Shown here: piece by piece, positions 1 through 7,142 of the stretch
Numbering within the stretch: the stretch's first letter is position 1
Layout of the letters: every line of letters begins with the position of its first letter
DNA from: CAVVJA01 sp963779485
GTDB taxonomy: Bacteria; Actinomycetota; Actinomycetes; Mycobacteriales; Jatrophihabitantaceae
DNA length: 64,000 nucleotides
Direction of reading: 5' to 3'
Assembly: GCA_963779485.1 (NCBI GenBank)
Contig: CAVZYJ010000013.1
Location: 1 to 64,000, forward strand
Notes under the pieces: model-generated
Database searches by the model: none
Told to the model about the DNA's origin: nothing
The model's input: the letters and a program-made list of their open reading frames with translations, nothing else
Program-made: the position numbers and the translations under genes

Positions 1-253
1 GGGTACCGGTCAGCTCACGGTCACGGCGGATCTGCCGCGCCTTCGCCCTCGCGATCTTGTGAAGCAGCTTCTTTTGAAGCTCCGGAGTTTTCGCCCGCGC
101 GACCCGCTCAGAGTCGGTGAGGAACCGCGGCATCCCGTACTCGTCGCTAGCTAGCCCGAGCTCGGCGCAGCGCTGCTCGTTGTAGGCGACGCGGTCTTTC
201 ATCTTCGCGCCCATGCCGAACACCGACAGATCCGGTCCGGTAAGAAAGCTCAT
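1..253 (-). CDS. phage-type hypothetical protein, C-terminus outside window
   Basis: An open frame starts at the ATG at 253-251 and runs off the left edge with no stop. It begins MSFLTGPDLSVFGMGAKM and then becomes rich in Lys, Arg and Glu, ending in the visible part with a basic helical stretch. Its start lies one base downstream of the stop of the 234-residue gene at 255-959, so the two are translationally coupled. I do not recognise a family. The tight coupling and shared strand make it a real member of the element's operon, probably a small phage accessory or DNA-handling protein, but function is unknown. Confidence 0.5.
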   Translation of the reverse strand, partial: MSFLTGPDLSVFGMGAKMKDRVAYNEQRCAELGLASDEYGMPRFLTDSERVARAKTPELQKKLLHKIARAKARQIRRDRELTGT

Positions 254-254
254 C

Positions 255-959
255 TCAATCTCCATATCCGTGTGTCGGGGACCAGATCCCGGACACGACC
301 GGTTCACGCGCTTCCCTCGGTGGCTCGTACGGCTGCGCCGGCTCACCGTCCTTACCGAACGCCGCGAACTCGGCCGCCCTCGCCAGCTCCGTCAACGACG
401 GCAGGCTGTTCCTGTCGGCCGCCACCTTCAACACCCGAAACAACCTCTCCCGGTCCTCCGCGTCCCGCCGACCGAAACCGTCAGCCGCCAACCGGACCGG
501 CTCGTCCCCCAGCGCCCTGGACAACGCCGCAGCCCAACTCACCAGCACCCGCCCCAGGCGATGATTCACCGGACCGTCCGTCGAACCCTGCAAACGGGCC
601 CCCGAGGCCGCCAGCGCGTCCGCCAGCTGTGCTCGCTCGTTCTCCCGTGCCGCCACATCGTGCACAAACACCTGTTCCCCCTTGTCAACGATCACGGTAG
701 GTGCAGCGATCGGCCGCACCGTCACATCAGCCGGCGCCACGCGGGCAGCCGGTTCCAGCTCGTAAACCACGACCGGCAACGCCGCGCACTCATCACAGAG
801 CGGCCGACCCTGTTGACCGCCTACATGCGAAAGATCCACACCGACGCAGTGAACGATCACCGCACCGTCACCTGACCCGAGCATGCACGCGTAGCCGTAC
901 TGAACTTCCCACTCGAGCGCCACCGCCGCCGCCGCGAACGCCGCAGACGCCCGACTCAC
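255..959 (-). CDS. hypothetical phage-element protein (234 aa)
   Basis: The reading frame opens with an alanine-rich helix (residues 1-16) and has a Cys-x-x-Cys pair near residue 55 (CDEC), then a helical middle region and an acidic, Pro-rich C-terminus. The ATG overlaps the stop of the upstream HGG-motif gene by four bases (ATGA), and its own stop is one base from the next ATG, so it sits in an operon. No signal peptide or clear membrane segment is seen. I do not recognise its family; codon use and coupling support it as a real gene of the integrated element. Antisense frames over this stretch are Pro/Arg-rich and look like shadows. Confidence 0.6.
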   Translation of the reverse strand: MSRASAAFAAAAVALEWEVQYGYACMLGSGDGAVIVHCVGVDLSHVGGQQGRPLCDECAALPVVVYELEPAARVAPADVTVRPIAAPTVIVDKGEQVFVHDVAARENERAQLADALAASGARLQGSTDGPVNHRLGRVLVSWAAALSRALGDEPVRLAADGFGRRDAEDRERLFRVLKVAADRNSLPSLTELARAAEFAAFGKDGEPAQPYEPPREAREPVVSGIWSPTHGYGD

Positions 960-1495
960 GACGCCTCACCGCTGCCCAGCTGCTTAATCTCCGCGTAGAA
1001 CACCCTTCTCGCGTGCCCCTGAATCGCGGCCGGCAACTGAGCAACCACCCTCGACACCAGCAGAATCAGCTCAGCACCCAAAGACTCCGCGAGCGCCACC
1101 TGCCGTTCCTGCACCCCCATATCCGCCGCCGTCTTAGCGATCTTGACCAGCCGGTCCCGCTCACTGTCGTACTGCGGCAGATAGCCCGCGCCGGCCTCCT
1201 CGCCGATCTGCTCCCGCAGCCACGCCGTATGCACCGAAGACCACTGCAACTCGGACAGCACAGCCTCGCTAGGGCTGACCTCCCTGGTGGGTGCCCGACC
1301 GAACTTGCGGGTCGCGTTACGCGTCGACAACCGCTCACGACGCGCAACCTCCACCCGCCGCTTAGCCGCCTCCTTCACCTGCGGCGCCTTACCGCCGTGA
1401 GCACCACACACCGTGCCGCCGTGAATCGCATAGCCCCGGCACACCTCACCGCTAGTGCGCTTCGCTGAGCACCGGATAGACGGCCGCTTAGTCAC
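956..1495 (-). CDS. HGG-motif phage protein, terminase small subunit-like
   Basis: Near its N-terminus the protein has a Cys/His pattern, roughly C-x9-C-x-(11)-C-x-x-HGG-K-APQV, which is common in actinophage and prophage proteins annotated as terminase small subunits or left hypothetical. A basic region follows, then a segment with ERDRLVKIAK and a helical C-terminus (AWLREQIGEE). GTG at 1495 places the Cys motif near the start as in relatives; an in-frame GTG at 1564 would add a low-complexity Gly/Val leader and is a possible alternative. If it is a terminase small subunit it would recognise phage DNA for packaging, but no large subunit is in the window, so the role is inferred from resemblance only. 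Confidence 0.5.
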   Translation of the reverse strand: MTKRPSIRCSAKRTSGEVCRGYAIHGGTVCGAHGGKAPQVKEAAKRRVEVARRERLSTRNATRKFGRAPTREVSPSEAVLSELQWSSVHTAWLREQIGEEAGAGYLPQYDSERDRLVKIAKTAADMGVQERQVALAESLGAELILLVSRVVAQLPAAIQGHARRVFYAEIKQLGSGEAS

Positions 1496-1582
1496 CGCTC
1501 CCGCCACCCCAACACCCAGCACCCCACCGCGCCCAGCACCAGGCAGCTCTCTAGGGACAACCACACCACCCAGCCGGCCATC

Positions 1583-2254
1583 TCAATAGACCATCTCGAC
1601 AACCACGGCGCCGTCAGCCCCGGCGCCACCAGCCGAGTTGACCGTCGTCGTCCACACCGACGACGCGCCACCGCCGTAGTTGGCACCCGTACCAGGCGTA
1701 GCCGCAACCGTCGACATGCGGCTACCAGCACCCAACAACGACCCACCGGACAGCCCATTCACCAGCGCGTTACCCGCCGCGACCTGACCAACCGAACCGG
1801 CCCAGCCGTTTAGGTTGACGTCGCCACCGGAACCGACACCACCAGCACCGCCGGCCTTCATGTTGTTGGTCGTGCTGTTCGCGCCACCGGTACCACCGAC
1901 ACCACCAGTCGCCGAGCAATGCGCACCGAACGAACTGGTACCGCCCGTACCGCCAGGGTTGGTACCCGAGGCACCCGCGGTACCCCCGGTGCCCACCGTG
2001 ACGGTCTCAGTCGCACCCAACGTGCCCGGCTGAATCAGCTTCTCCGAATAGCCGCCACCACCACCCGCACCCGAGCACGCCTGACCCGTACCAGCCGAGT
2101 TGCAGCCACCCGAACCGCCACCACCACCGATCACACGGACGTGCACGGCACGAACCCCGTTCGGCTTCGACCACGTCCCCGACGCGGTGAAGACTTGTAT
2201 CGAGGTCGAGCCCGGCGCCACCGCGCGGTCTCCGGCATTGAACCCGATAGCCAT
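1583..2254 (-). CDS. glycine-rich phage tail protein
   Basis: The first 40 residues hold a beta-type segment with FTASGTWSKPNGVRAVHVRV, the pattern of glycine-rich minor tail or receptor-binding proteins of actinophages, in which a Gly-rich sandwich displays a variable surface. The rest is dominated by Gly, Ala, Ser and Thr, with GGGGGSGG and GGTGGTS runs, and ends with GADGAVVVEMVY, also typical of these tail tips. It shares one base with the stop of the preceding small gene. It would act on the virion surface in host recognition. It is not a PE_PGRS protein: there is no PE domain. Family resemblance is good; the precise role in the tail is inferred. Confidence 0.65.
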   Translation of the reverse strand: MAIGFNAGDRAVAPGSTSIQVFTASGTWSKPNGVRAVHVRVIGGGGGSGGCNSAGTGQACSGAGGGGGYSEKLIQPGTLGATETVTVGTGGTAGASGTNPGGTGGTSSFGAHCSATGGVGGTGGANSTTNNMKAGGAGGVGSGGDVNLNGWAGSVGQVAAGNALVNGLSGGSLLGAGSRMSTVAATPGTGANYGGGASSVWTTTVNSAGGAGADGAVVVEMVY

Positions 2255-2556
2255 CAGCCGACCTCCCCACGGATCGCGACACGGGGCGTGTCGCGGTGAG
2301 CGGACGCCACAGCATCAGCCGCCTTCACCACACGCCGCGACGCCTCAGCCAGCGCAGCCGGGTCCTCAGCCGCCGCGTACGCATCCACGGCGCTCAGCAG
2401 CGCTGTGTGCACGTCGACGCGGTCAGGCGGGGCCAAGACCGCTCTCACCTCCGCTGCGAGCACACGAGCCCTCTCAGCCTGCTCAGGGGGCATTTCGGCC
2501 GCCCGATCGTTGAGGTAGTTGCGTGCCTCCTGGCACTGCCAGCAGTCGTTACTCAC
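2254..2556 (-). CDS. small phage protein with N-terminal CxxC (100 aa)
   Basis: A GTG start at 2556 has an AAAGGA-like ribosome site about eleven bases upstream. The protein begins MSNDCWQCQEARNYL, giving a Cys-x-x-Cys pair, and the rest is alanine-rich alpha helix with no membrane segment. It lies between two tail-type genes in the same operon and touches the downstream start. Its helical, acidic-basic alternation suggests a small structural or assembly factor, but I recognise no family and give no function. Confidence 0.55.
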   Translation of the reverse strand: MSNDCWQCQEARNYLNDRAAEMPPEQAERARVLAAEVRAVLAPPDRVDVHTALLSAVDAYAAAEDPAALAEASRRVVKAADAVASAHRDTPRVAIRGEVG

Positions 2557-2583
2557 TTGCTTGGTTCCTTTCGGTTGGTTGGT

Positions 2584-2958
2584 TCACGACAGGTTGTAGG
2601 CGATCGCGCCCGGCGAGACGGTGATCGTCGGGGAAGTGACGGAGAACGTCATCTGGCAGCCGCAGCCGTACGTGCCGGCCCCGTACGACGTCGACGTCCA
2701 CTCCCCGACATGGGTGACCGGGGTTGTTCCGGCGGTACCGAACACCAGCGAACCGGAGTTGGTTTTGCTGCCCGAGCTGGCGGCGTTCCACGCGGTGGCC
2801 TGCCGGGCGTAGCCGCCCGTGCTGGCGTTCTCGTTAGCGCCCGCAGTGCCCGGACTGGCAGTGTGCAGCGCCGTAGCGGCCATCAGGTTGACGGGGCTGC
2901 CCGAGCCGTCGAAGCCGTTGAGCAGCTGATTCACGGCGGTAATGGATGCGAGCGCCAT
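2584..2958 (-). CDS. phage tail-fibre-like protein (124 aa)
   Basis: The segment ATALHTASPGTAGANE followed by GGYARQA matches the recurrent pattern of small actinophage and rhodobacter-type tail fibre proteins, where a helix is followed by an LHTxxPG turn and a YxRQ strand. The C-terminal half is Ser/Thr/Gly-rich beta structure. The ATG at 2958 has GGGAG about ten bases upstream. It is the first gene of the structural group when reading the minus strand, after a 200-bp non-coding stretch that separates it from the early genes. Role as a virion tail or fibre component is inferred from family resemblance. Confidence 0.6.
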   Translation of the reverse strand: MALASITAVNQLLNGFDGSGSPVNLMAATALHTASPGTAGANENASTGGYARQATAWNAASSGSKTNSGSLVFGTAGTTPVTHVGEWTSTSYGAGTYGCGCQMTFSVTSPTITVSPGAIAYNLS

Positions 2959-2990
2959 TCTGGGTTACTCCCTGTCACTTTCGGTTGGTT

Positions 2991-3011
2991 ATGGCACGCG
3001 GATGGCACGAA
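2991..3011 (+). repeat. 21-bp repeat, copy 1 (integrase arm-site candidate)
   Basis: This 21-base stretch is itself a near tandem of ATGGCACG units and recurs on the opposite strand at 6103-6123 with two mismatches. Both copies lie 38-45 bases to the left of a copy of GTCTCTTGATACTG. Paired short repeats beside a core repeat next to an integrase resemble arm-type and core-type integrase sites. That reading is inference. Confidence 0.5.
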
Positions 3012-3055
3012 TCCGGGGCGACACGCTGGAGGCCCCGTGATTGCTGGGCTCCAGC

Positions 3056-3069
3056 GTCTCTTGATACTG
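3056..3069 (+). repeat. 14-bp direct repeat, copy 1 (core-site candidate)
   Basis: GTCTCTTGATACTG here is identical to positions 6161-6174, just outside the integrase gene. It lies in the non-coding gap between the structural genes (left) and the early/integration genes (right), so recombination between the two copies would release a 3.1-kb circle carrying the integrase and early genes. Confidence 0.5.
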
Positions 3070-3165
3070 ATGCGGCAGCAGTGGCCCGACCGGACGTAGG
3101 CCGCGAATCGCCCAGACCGTTAGGTGCATGAGACCGAGCTGTCTCACCGGTGAACGCTGCGCCTT

Positions 3166-3360
3166 TCATTGGCGTGCTCGCTGAGCATCGGCTACGCGTG
3201 ACGTGGCGACGGCTAGAGCGAGCGTGGCGTGTATCTGAGCCTCGGAGAGAATCCGGTCCCTGTCCCAACCGTCGCGTGACTTCTCCAGTAGCCGTTCCGC
3301 CTTCTCGTAGTGCTCCAGGTAGACGTCGACGCTGTCTCGGATTTGCAGGATGTCAGCCAT
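3166..3360 (-). CDS. small early protein of the element (64 aa)
   Basis: A 64-residue acidic-basic helical protein beginning MADILQIRDSVDVYLEHYEKA. It overlaps the upstream 66-residue gene by eight bases and is the last of the early-gene chain. Sequence is strongly helical (heptad-like Leu spacing in residues 10-30), so a small coiled-coil or DNA-associated accessory is possible. I do not recognise a family. Codon use is natural while the antisense frame is Arg-rich, which supports this strand. Confidence 0.5.
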   Translation of the reverse strand: MADILQIRDSVDVYLEHYEKAERLLEKSRDGWDRDRILSEAQIHATLALAVATSRVADAQRARQ

Positions 3361-3553
3361 GAGGAGTCTCTGTTCCTGGGTGGTCTAGCGCGTTGTCGAG
3401 GTCGAGCGCGGCGAACGCGAGGTTCCAGGCGGCCATGTCGCAGCGGGCGCAGTTGCACCATTCGCCGTTGTCGGGTCCGTGGGTTGCTTCGAGTGCCGTC
3501 CAGTAGTCGGCGATGGCTGCCTGGAACGCGACGATCGGATCTTGGCCGCTCAT
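3353..3553 (-). CDS. small early protein with Cys cluster (66 aa)
   Basis: Begins MSGQDPIVAFQAAIADYW and carries a WCNCARCDMAAW segment around residues 33-44, three cysteines that could bind a metal. The ATG overlaps the stop of the upstream winged-helix gene by four bases. It is an early-operon gene of the integrated element. The family is not recognised; metal binding is only suggested by cysteine spacing. Confidence 0.5.
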   Translation of the reverse strand: MSGQDPIVAFQAAIADYWTALEATHGPDNGEWCNCARCDMAAWNLAFAALDLDNALDHPGTETPHG

Positions 3554-4137
3554 GCGCTCACCGTGGTTAGTGGTGCGTAGGCGAGTTGGTGCCAGGGCGA
3601 GAAGGCAGCGAGGCGGAGTGTGTGTGCAGCTCTTCCTTCGCTGCGCTCTTGCTTGTCCTGGTGGGTGCGTTCGGCGCCTGCGTAACGCTGGTGGCCGTTG
3701 CTCTGGCGGGTTTCGTTAACTACGCGCGCGTATTGGTTGGACCCCCGTCCGCACCATGCGGGGGTGGATATGCCCGTTTCGCTTGGTGCGCCCGTCCGCC
3801 ATGAATGGGTGCTGCAATCCGCACCATGTGTGGTGCGCCCGTCCGCACCAAGCGGGGAGGGGATGACCGCGACATATTCGGCTGTGCGACCGGGGCGGCC
3901 GCTTCGTACGACGTCGAGTAGGCCGGCGTCCCGCGCCTTCTCGAGCCGCTCTGTGACGCGCCGCGGTGTCCGGCCGATCGCGTCGGCGATAGCGGTCCTC
4001 GGTATCGAGACGTAGCCCTTTTCGGTCATGTGGTCGGCGAGGATGAGCAGCACGACGCGCACGCTGTCGGTGATGTGGGGGGAGCGGAGCACGGTGGCCC
4101 GCCACCGGTCGCGGAGACCTTCCCGCCGGTTCACCAC
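3550..4137 (-). CDS. winged-helix phage replication/regulatory protein
   Basis: Residues 1-75 resemble the N-terminal winged-helix domain of phage and plasmid replication initiators: a helix-rich start, then GYVSIPRTAIADAIGRTPRRVTER, a classic helix-turn-helix with a recognition helix, followed by a wing (RSGRPGRTAEY). The remaining 120 residues are polar and low in predicted structure, with scattered Cys and His. Such proteins bind the element's origin or act as transcription regulators. It overlaps both neighbours by 4-7 bases. No helicase-loader or primase motif is seen, so replication role is a guess from the domain; DNA binding is well supported. Confidence 0.55.
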   Translation of the reverse strand: MVNRREGLRDRWRATVLRSPHITDSVRVVLLILADHMTEKGYVSIPRTAIADAIGRTPRRVTERLEKARDAGLLDVVRSGRPGRTAEYVAVIPSPLGADGRTTHGADCSTHSWRTGAPSETGISTPAWCGRGSNQYARVVNETRQSNGHQRYAGAERTHQDKQERSEGRAAHTLRLAAFSPWHQLAYAPLTTVSA

Positions 4138-4331
4138 AGGCCCCGTTCGGTGATGCCGAGCGCTCGGGCGATCTGCTCGCCGTACTGCTTGGGGACGGAC
4201 ATCCGCCGCGTCGGCGTCGTCATCTGAAACGGGCAGCCCACCGCTCGGACAGCGTCGCGTAACGCCTTCTCGGGCCCGTCGAAGTGCACGGAGTGCCGGC
4301 CGTCGGTGCGCACGATCTGCGGGCCCGTCAT
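4131..4331 (-). CDS. small early protein of the element (66 aa)
   Basis: A 66-residue protein beginning MTGPQIVRTDGRHSVHFDGPE and ending GEQIARALGITERGLW. Its ATG overlaps the preceding stop and its stop overlaps the winged-helix gene start, so it is translationally coupled in the early operon. The mixed alpha/beta character and coupling suggest a real gene. No family recognised, no membrane segment or metal motif seen. Confidence 0.5.
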   Translation of the reverse strand: MTGPQIVRTDGRHSVHFDGPEKALRDAVRAVGCPFQMTTPTRRMSVPKQYGEQIARALGITERGLW

Positions 4332-4528
4332 CCGGTCACCGCCGGGTATCCGCGGTATCCGTGGTACACGCGGTCCGTGTGTTGTTGCTTCCCGCTGTCA
4401 GATCCTGGCGTTACCCTGGAGGTTAGAACTCGCAAGGTTCTGACGGATGTTGTGCGGGTGGCCGGGCTGACGTGGAAGCGGCCCGGCTTCCTTTTGCCCG
4501 GCGGGGATTCCCTCCCGCCCGCGTTCAC
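4328..4528 (-). CDS. possible small ORF spanning a hairpin region
   Basis: This frame links the excisionase-like gene to the next small gene with ATGA overlaps at both ends, which argues for translation. However its product is Arg/Ser/Gly/Thr-rich and lacks clear structure, and the DNA carries two hairpins and a T-tract on the plus strand. It may be a real linker gene or a non-coding RNA region that happens to stay open. Treat as uncertain. Confidence 0.25.
   Translation of the reverse strand: MNAGGRESPPGKRKPGRFHVSPATRTTSVRTLRVLTSRVTPGSDSGKQQHTDRVYHGYRGYPAVTG
4474..4495 (+). terminator. plus-strand hairpin plus T-tract (intrinsic terminator candidate)
   Basis: GGAAGC (4474-4479) pairs with GCTTCC (4486-4491) over a six-base loop and is followed directly by TTTT. 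A competing stem, GCCGGGC (4461-4467) with GCCCGGC (4481-4487), would exclude it. All annotated genes here are on the other strand, so the transcript it would end is unknown. Confidence 0.45.
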
Positions 4529-4752
4529 GCGGAACGCTCCACAGTCGGGATCTCGACAAGTAGCTTCTCGTCGACCTCACGGGCGGATACCCGGATCGCA
4601 CGGCTGCCAGCTCGGCGGTATCCGTGGATAGTGCCGTCAGCGACTCTGCGGCGGATTGTCTTTGCGCTGCACCGGAGACGTTCGGCCGCTTCGGCCATCG
4701 TCTCTAGCCGGCCAATAGGCGGGCGGGCAGCCTTCGGGGTGGATTTGACCAT
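4525..4752 (-). CDS. excisionase-like helix-turn-helix protein
   Basis: A 75-residue protein with the MerR/excisionase-type fold: residues 18-55 read MAEAAERLRCSAKTIRRR followed by a wing ending with a basic strand and REVDEKL. This is the layout of phage and ICE excisionases and of 'helix-turn-helix domain' directionality factors. It lies 222 bp downstream of the integrase on the same strand, the usual place for xis. It would bind DNA near the attachment site and bias the integrase toward excision, or repress early genes. Function is inferred from domain and position. Confidence 0.6.
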   Translation of the reverse strand: MVKSTPKAARPPIGRLETMAEAAERLRCSAKTIRRRVADGTIHGYRRAGSRAIRVSAREVDEKLLVEIPTVERSA

Positions 4753-4974
4753 CGTGGCGCTCCGAAGAGGTCACGAACGTCGAGCCCCCGTGACGCCACC
4801 TATCCAAGGCGGGCGCACTCTGCGGTCGTTGTACCGGGCAGGGGTGGAAGTCCCCTGATCTGCCCGGTCCCCTTTCAGAGCGATCGATGTTCTAAGTTCG
4901 TCGTCAATCATAGATCACCACGCGCCACAGCAGGCCAGCCGGGACACGTCGGCGTGTCTTGCTTTACCGCCGTT

Positions 4975-6093
4975 TCACTGGCCGCCCTCCGCGCGCTGCG
5001 ACAGCTTGGCCGCGATCAGCTGATCCCGGTCGGCGGCCGCGTGCTGGTACCGCAACGCCATAGCGGGGCTGGAGTGCCCGAGCCGGTGCATCAGCTCGGC
5101 GAGCGTCGCGCCGTCCTGCGCCGCCCATGTCGCCGACGTGTGCCGCAGGTCGTGGAAGCGAAGATCCGGCCGCCCGGCCGCGGACCTAGCCGGCCACCAG
5201 AACAGGTAGAACGACGCCGGGGACAGGAAGTTGCCGGCGCGGTTCGGGAACAGCAGACCGTCGCGGCCCCACGCGGTGTGCCGCTCGAGATGCGCTTTCA
5301 CGGCGGGCAGGAGGTGCGGCGGGATAGCGACGTCACGCTTCCCGGCATCGCTCTTCGGGTCGCCCTCCTGCGGCCGACCAGCTACCCAGGTAACCCCGTG
5401 GACCACGTGGACCACGCCTGCCTTGACGTCGACGTCGCTGCGTCGCAGCGCGGCAACCTCCCCGTACCGCAGGGCACACCACGCAGCCAAGTGGACCATG
5501 AGCCGGTACCGCTCGGGCATCGCCTCTACCAGCTTGTCCAGCTCGTCGAGCTTCGCGGGCTTGATCTTGATCTGCCGTTTCGGGCTCGTCTTGCGGAGCA
5601 CGCACGGGCTGGACGTGATCAGCCCCTCAACCAACGCGGTCCGCAGGATCGAGCGCAGCAGTCCGTAAGCCTGGCCGGCGAATACCTTGCCGGTCTCCAG
5701 CTGGGCGTGCCAGGTCCGCACATCGGCCGCGAGGATCGCGGTCAGGTCGGTGTCGCCGAACTCGGGGAGCAGGAACCGATCCAAGATCGTCCGGTAATGC
5801 TGGCGGGTTCGCGGCTTCAGCTCCCGTTGCGTGAGCCAGCTCTCGGCGTAGTCGCCGAACGTCAGCGGCTTCGCCTTCGGCGCGGTCCAGGTTCGGCGGG
5901 TGAGGTCCGCGCGCACCGTCGACAGGTACGTGTCCGCGTCGCCGTGCGTGTCGAACGTGACCGGCGCCCGGTGCATCTTCCCGTCCGCCCCGACGTACCG
6001 GGCCTGATGCTTCCCTGACGGCAAGATCCGCAGCGAGCCGAACTGTCGGCGGGGGGCTTTCGGGTTCAAGCACGCGCATCGCGGGCGGGTCAT
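4975..6093 (-). CDS. tyrosine-type site-specific integrase
   Basis: A phage-integrase family recombinase of about 372 residues. The N-terminal third has the SAM-like core-binding region (YAESWLTQRELKPRTRQHYR), and the catalytic domain shows the conserved Arg in CALRYGEVAALR, the HDLRHTSATW box, LGHSSPAMA and the nucleophilic Tyr in LRYQHA near the C-terminus, so all key catalytic residues are present. The ATG at 6093 gives the usual start just before a short basic Arm-binding region; an in-frame ATG at 6135 would add fourteen residues encoded by a repeated DNA stretch and is less likely. It catalyses integration and, with the HTH partner, excision of the element. Likely functional. Confidence 0.92.
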   Translation of the reverse strand: MTRPRCACLNPKAPRRQFGSLRILPSGKHQARYVGADGKMHRAPVTFDTHGDADTYLSTVRADLTRRTWTAPKAKPLTFGDYAESWLTQRELKPRTRQHYRTILDRFLLPEFGDTDLTAILAADVRTWHAQLETGKVFAGQAYGLLRSILRTALVEGLITSSPCVLRKTSPKRQIKIKPAKLDELDKLVEAMPERYRLMVHLAAWCALRYGEVAALRRSDVDVKAGVVHVVHGVTWVAGRPQEGDPKSDAGKRDVAIPPHLLPAVKAHLERHTAWGRDGLLFPNRAGNFLSPASFYLFWWPARSAAGRPDLRFHDLRHTSATWAAQDGATLAELMHRLGHSSPAMALRYQHAAADRDQLIAAKLSQRAEGGQ

Positions 6094-6102
6094 CCGTTCC
6101 CT

Positions 6103-6123
6103 TTCATGCCATCCCCGTGCCAT
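6103..6123 (-). repeat. 21-bp repeat, copy 2 (integrase arm-site candidate)
   Basis: Reverse-complement partner of 2991-3011 with 19 of 21 bases the same, lying just upstream of the integrase ATG. Like the other copy it contains two ATGGCA units in tandem and sits about 40 bases from a GTCTCTTGATACTG copy. Confidence 0.5.
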
Positions 6124-6160
6124 TCGACGGGGCATGTCGTGTCAACTTGTGTCCTCTACT

Positions 6161-6174
6161 GTCTCTTGATACTG
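6161..6174 (+). repeat. 14-bp direct repeat, copy 2 (attachment-core candidate)
   Basis: Identical to 3056-3069 and located between the integrase and the chromosome, exactly where an attachment core is expected for an element with a terminal integrase. A looser TATCTTGATG match occurs again at 6281-6290. Confidence 0.5.
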
Positions 6175-6289
6175 TGTGCTTGTCAAGGCAGAAACGCCCT
6201 ACAGACAAGGGGGAAACCTCGCAAATACGGGGACATACGTCAGTGACAGCGGACCGGTCTAGTTACTAACTACTAACGAGTATCTTGAT

Positions 6290-7087
6290 GTGGTGGGCGA
6301 TGACATCTGGGCCGATTTGGCTGACCAATTTGCCGATGAGGCTTACGCCTCGGTGAAGGGGCGCGTGCGGACCTATGTGTTGCACCGGCAGCTGCTCGAG
6401 CATCTACCGGAACCACCGGCCACGGTGTTAGACGTCGGCGGTGGTGCGGGCCATCAATCGTTTCCGCTGGCCCAAGCCGGCTATGAGGTCACGCTGCTTG
6501 ATCCGTCAGCGGCGATGCTGGCCAAGGCCGAGCAGCGACTCCACGAGTTGCCTGGTGAGGCCCAGCGACGGGTGACGCTCCTGCAGGCCGACGGTGAGAA
6601 CGCCGTCTACGCGGTGGATGGGCGACGCTTCGCCGCTGTGTTATGTCACGGGGTGCTCGGGTACCTCGAGCAGCCCGAGCCGTTGGTCAACCAGCTGTGC
6701 CGGTGCGCCGCTGCCGGCGGCGTGGTGTCGATCATGACGGGGAACGCCAAGACCCTCGCGGTGCGCCCAGCCTTGGAGCGCCGGTGGGACGACGCCCTGG
6801 CGGCGTTCGACGCCAGAGGCGAGGTTGGGGTGCTGGGAGTGCCGACTCGAGCCGACACGGTGGAGCACCTCAGCGGACTCATGCAGAACCAGGGCGTGAA
6901 GCCACTGCGCTGGTACGGGGTATGGCTGTTTACCGACTGGCTCGAGTTCAGCGGAGCCGACTTAGACCTCAGCGATTCAAAGCAGGTAGCGGCGATGGCC
7001 GCAGTCGAACTCGAAGCCAGCAGACGAGACCCGTACCGCCAACTCAGTCGTCCTTTTCATCTCGTGGGACGCAAAGAGTCGAGCTGA
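6290..7087 (+). CDS. class I SAM-dependent methyltransferase
   Basis: A 265-residue Rossmann-fold methyltransferase. Motif I is VLDVGGGAGHQS around residues 47-58, the acidic end of strand 2 is VTLLDPSAAML, motif post-I is LLQADGENA and motif IV is FAAVLCHGVLGYL. This layout matches SmtA/CmoM-like enzymes that methylate small molecules or tRNA uridine acetates, but substrate cannot be assigned. The GTG at 6290 is preceded by an AT-rich run of TACTAAC. It is the first chromosomal gene beside the element and is followed by a ligase remnant, so it may itself have arrived by recombination. Confidence 0.75.
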   Translation: MVGDDIWADLADQFADEAYASVKGRVRTYVLHRQLLEHLPEPPATVLDVGGGAGHQSFPLAQAGYEVTLLDPSAAMLAKAEQRLHELPGEAQRRVTLLQADGENAVYAVDGRRFAAVLCHGVLGYLEQPEPLVNQLCRCAAAGGVVSIMTGNAKTLAVRPALERRWDDALAAFDARGEVGVLGVPTRADTVEHLSGLMQNQGVKPLRWYGVWLFTDWLEFSGADLDLSDSKQVAAMAAVELEASRRDPYRQLSRPFHLVGRKESS

Positions 7088-7142
7088 CGGCAACAACATC
7101 TGACGCGTTTGCGCCGCGCCAAGAACCCAAACCTTAGGCTAG

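Larger units (their letters stand above)
1..6240 (-). mobile_element. integrated phage-like element (right end), left end outside window
   Basis: All genes from the left edge to about 6.1 kb lie on the minus strand, are packed with 1-4 base overlaps, and have phage themes: a tyrosine integrase at the right edge, an excisionase-like HTH protein, tiny early genes, a winged-helix protein, two tail-type proteins and an HGG-motif protein. The first plus-strand chromosomal gene starts at 6290, so the boundary lies between the integrase start (6093) and there. No tRNA is visible at this edge, so the target site is not identified. The tail-type genes are transcribed before the HGG protein, an unusual order for one simple prophage; the element may be composite. 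The exact right border is inferred, not seen. Confidence 0.7.

Noticed and set aside
1583..2254. PE_PGRS-like protein
   Set aside because: Gly-rich repeats only; no PE domain, and position among phage genes fits a tail protein.
4954..6018. A 354-codon plus-strand frame
   Set aside because: Exact antisense of the integrase; Arg/Pro-rich and without any motif.
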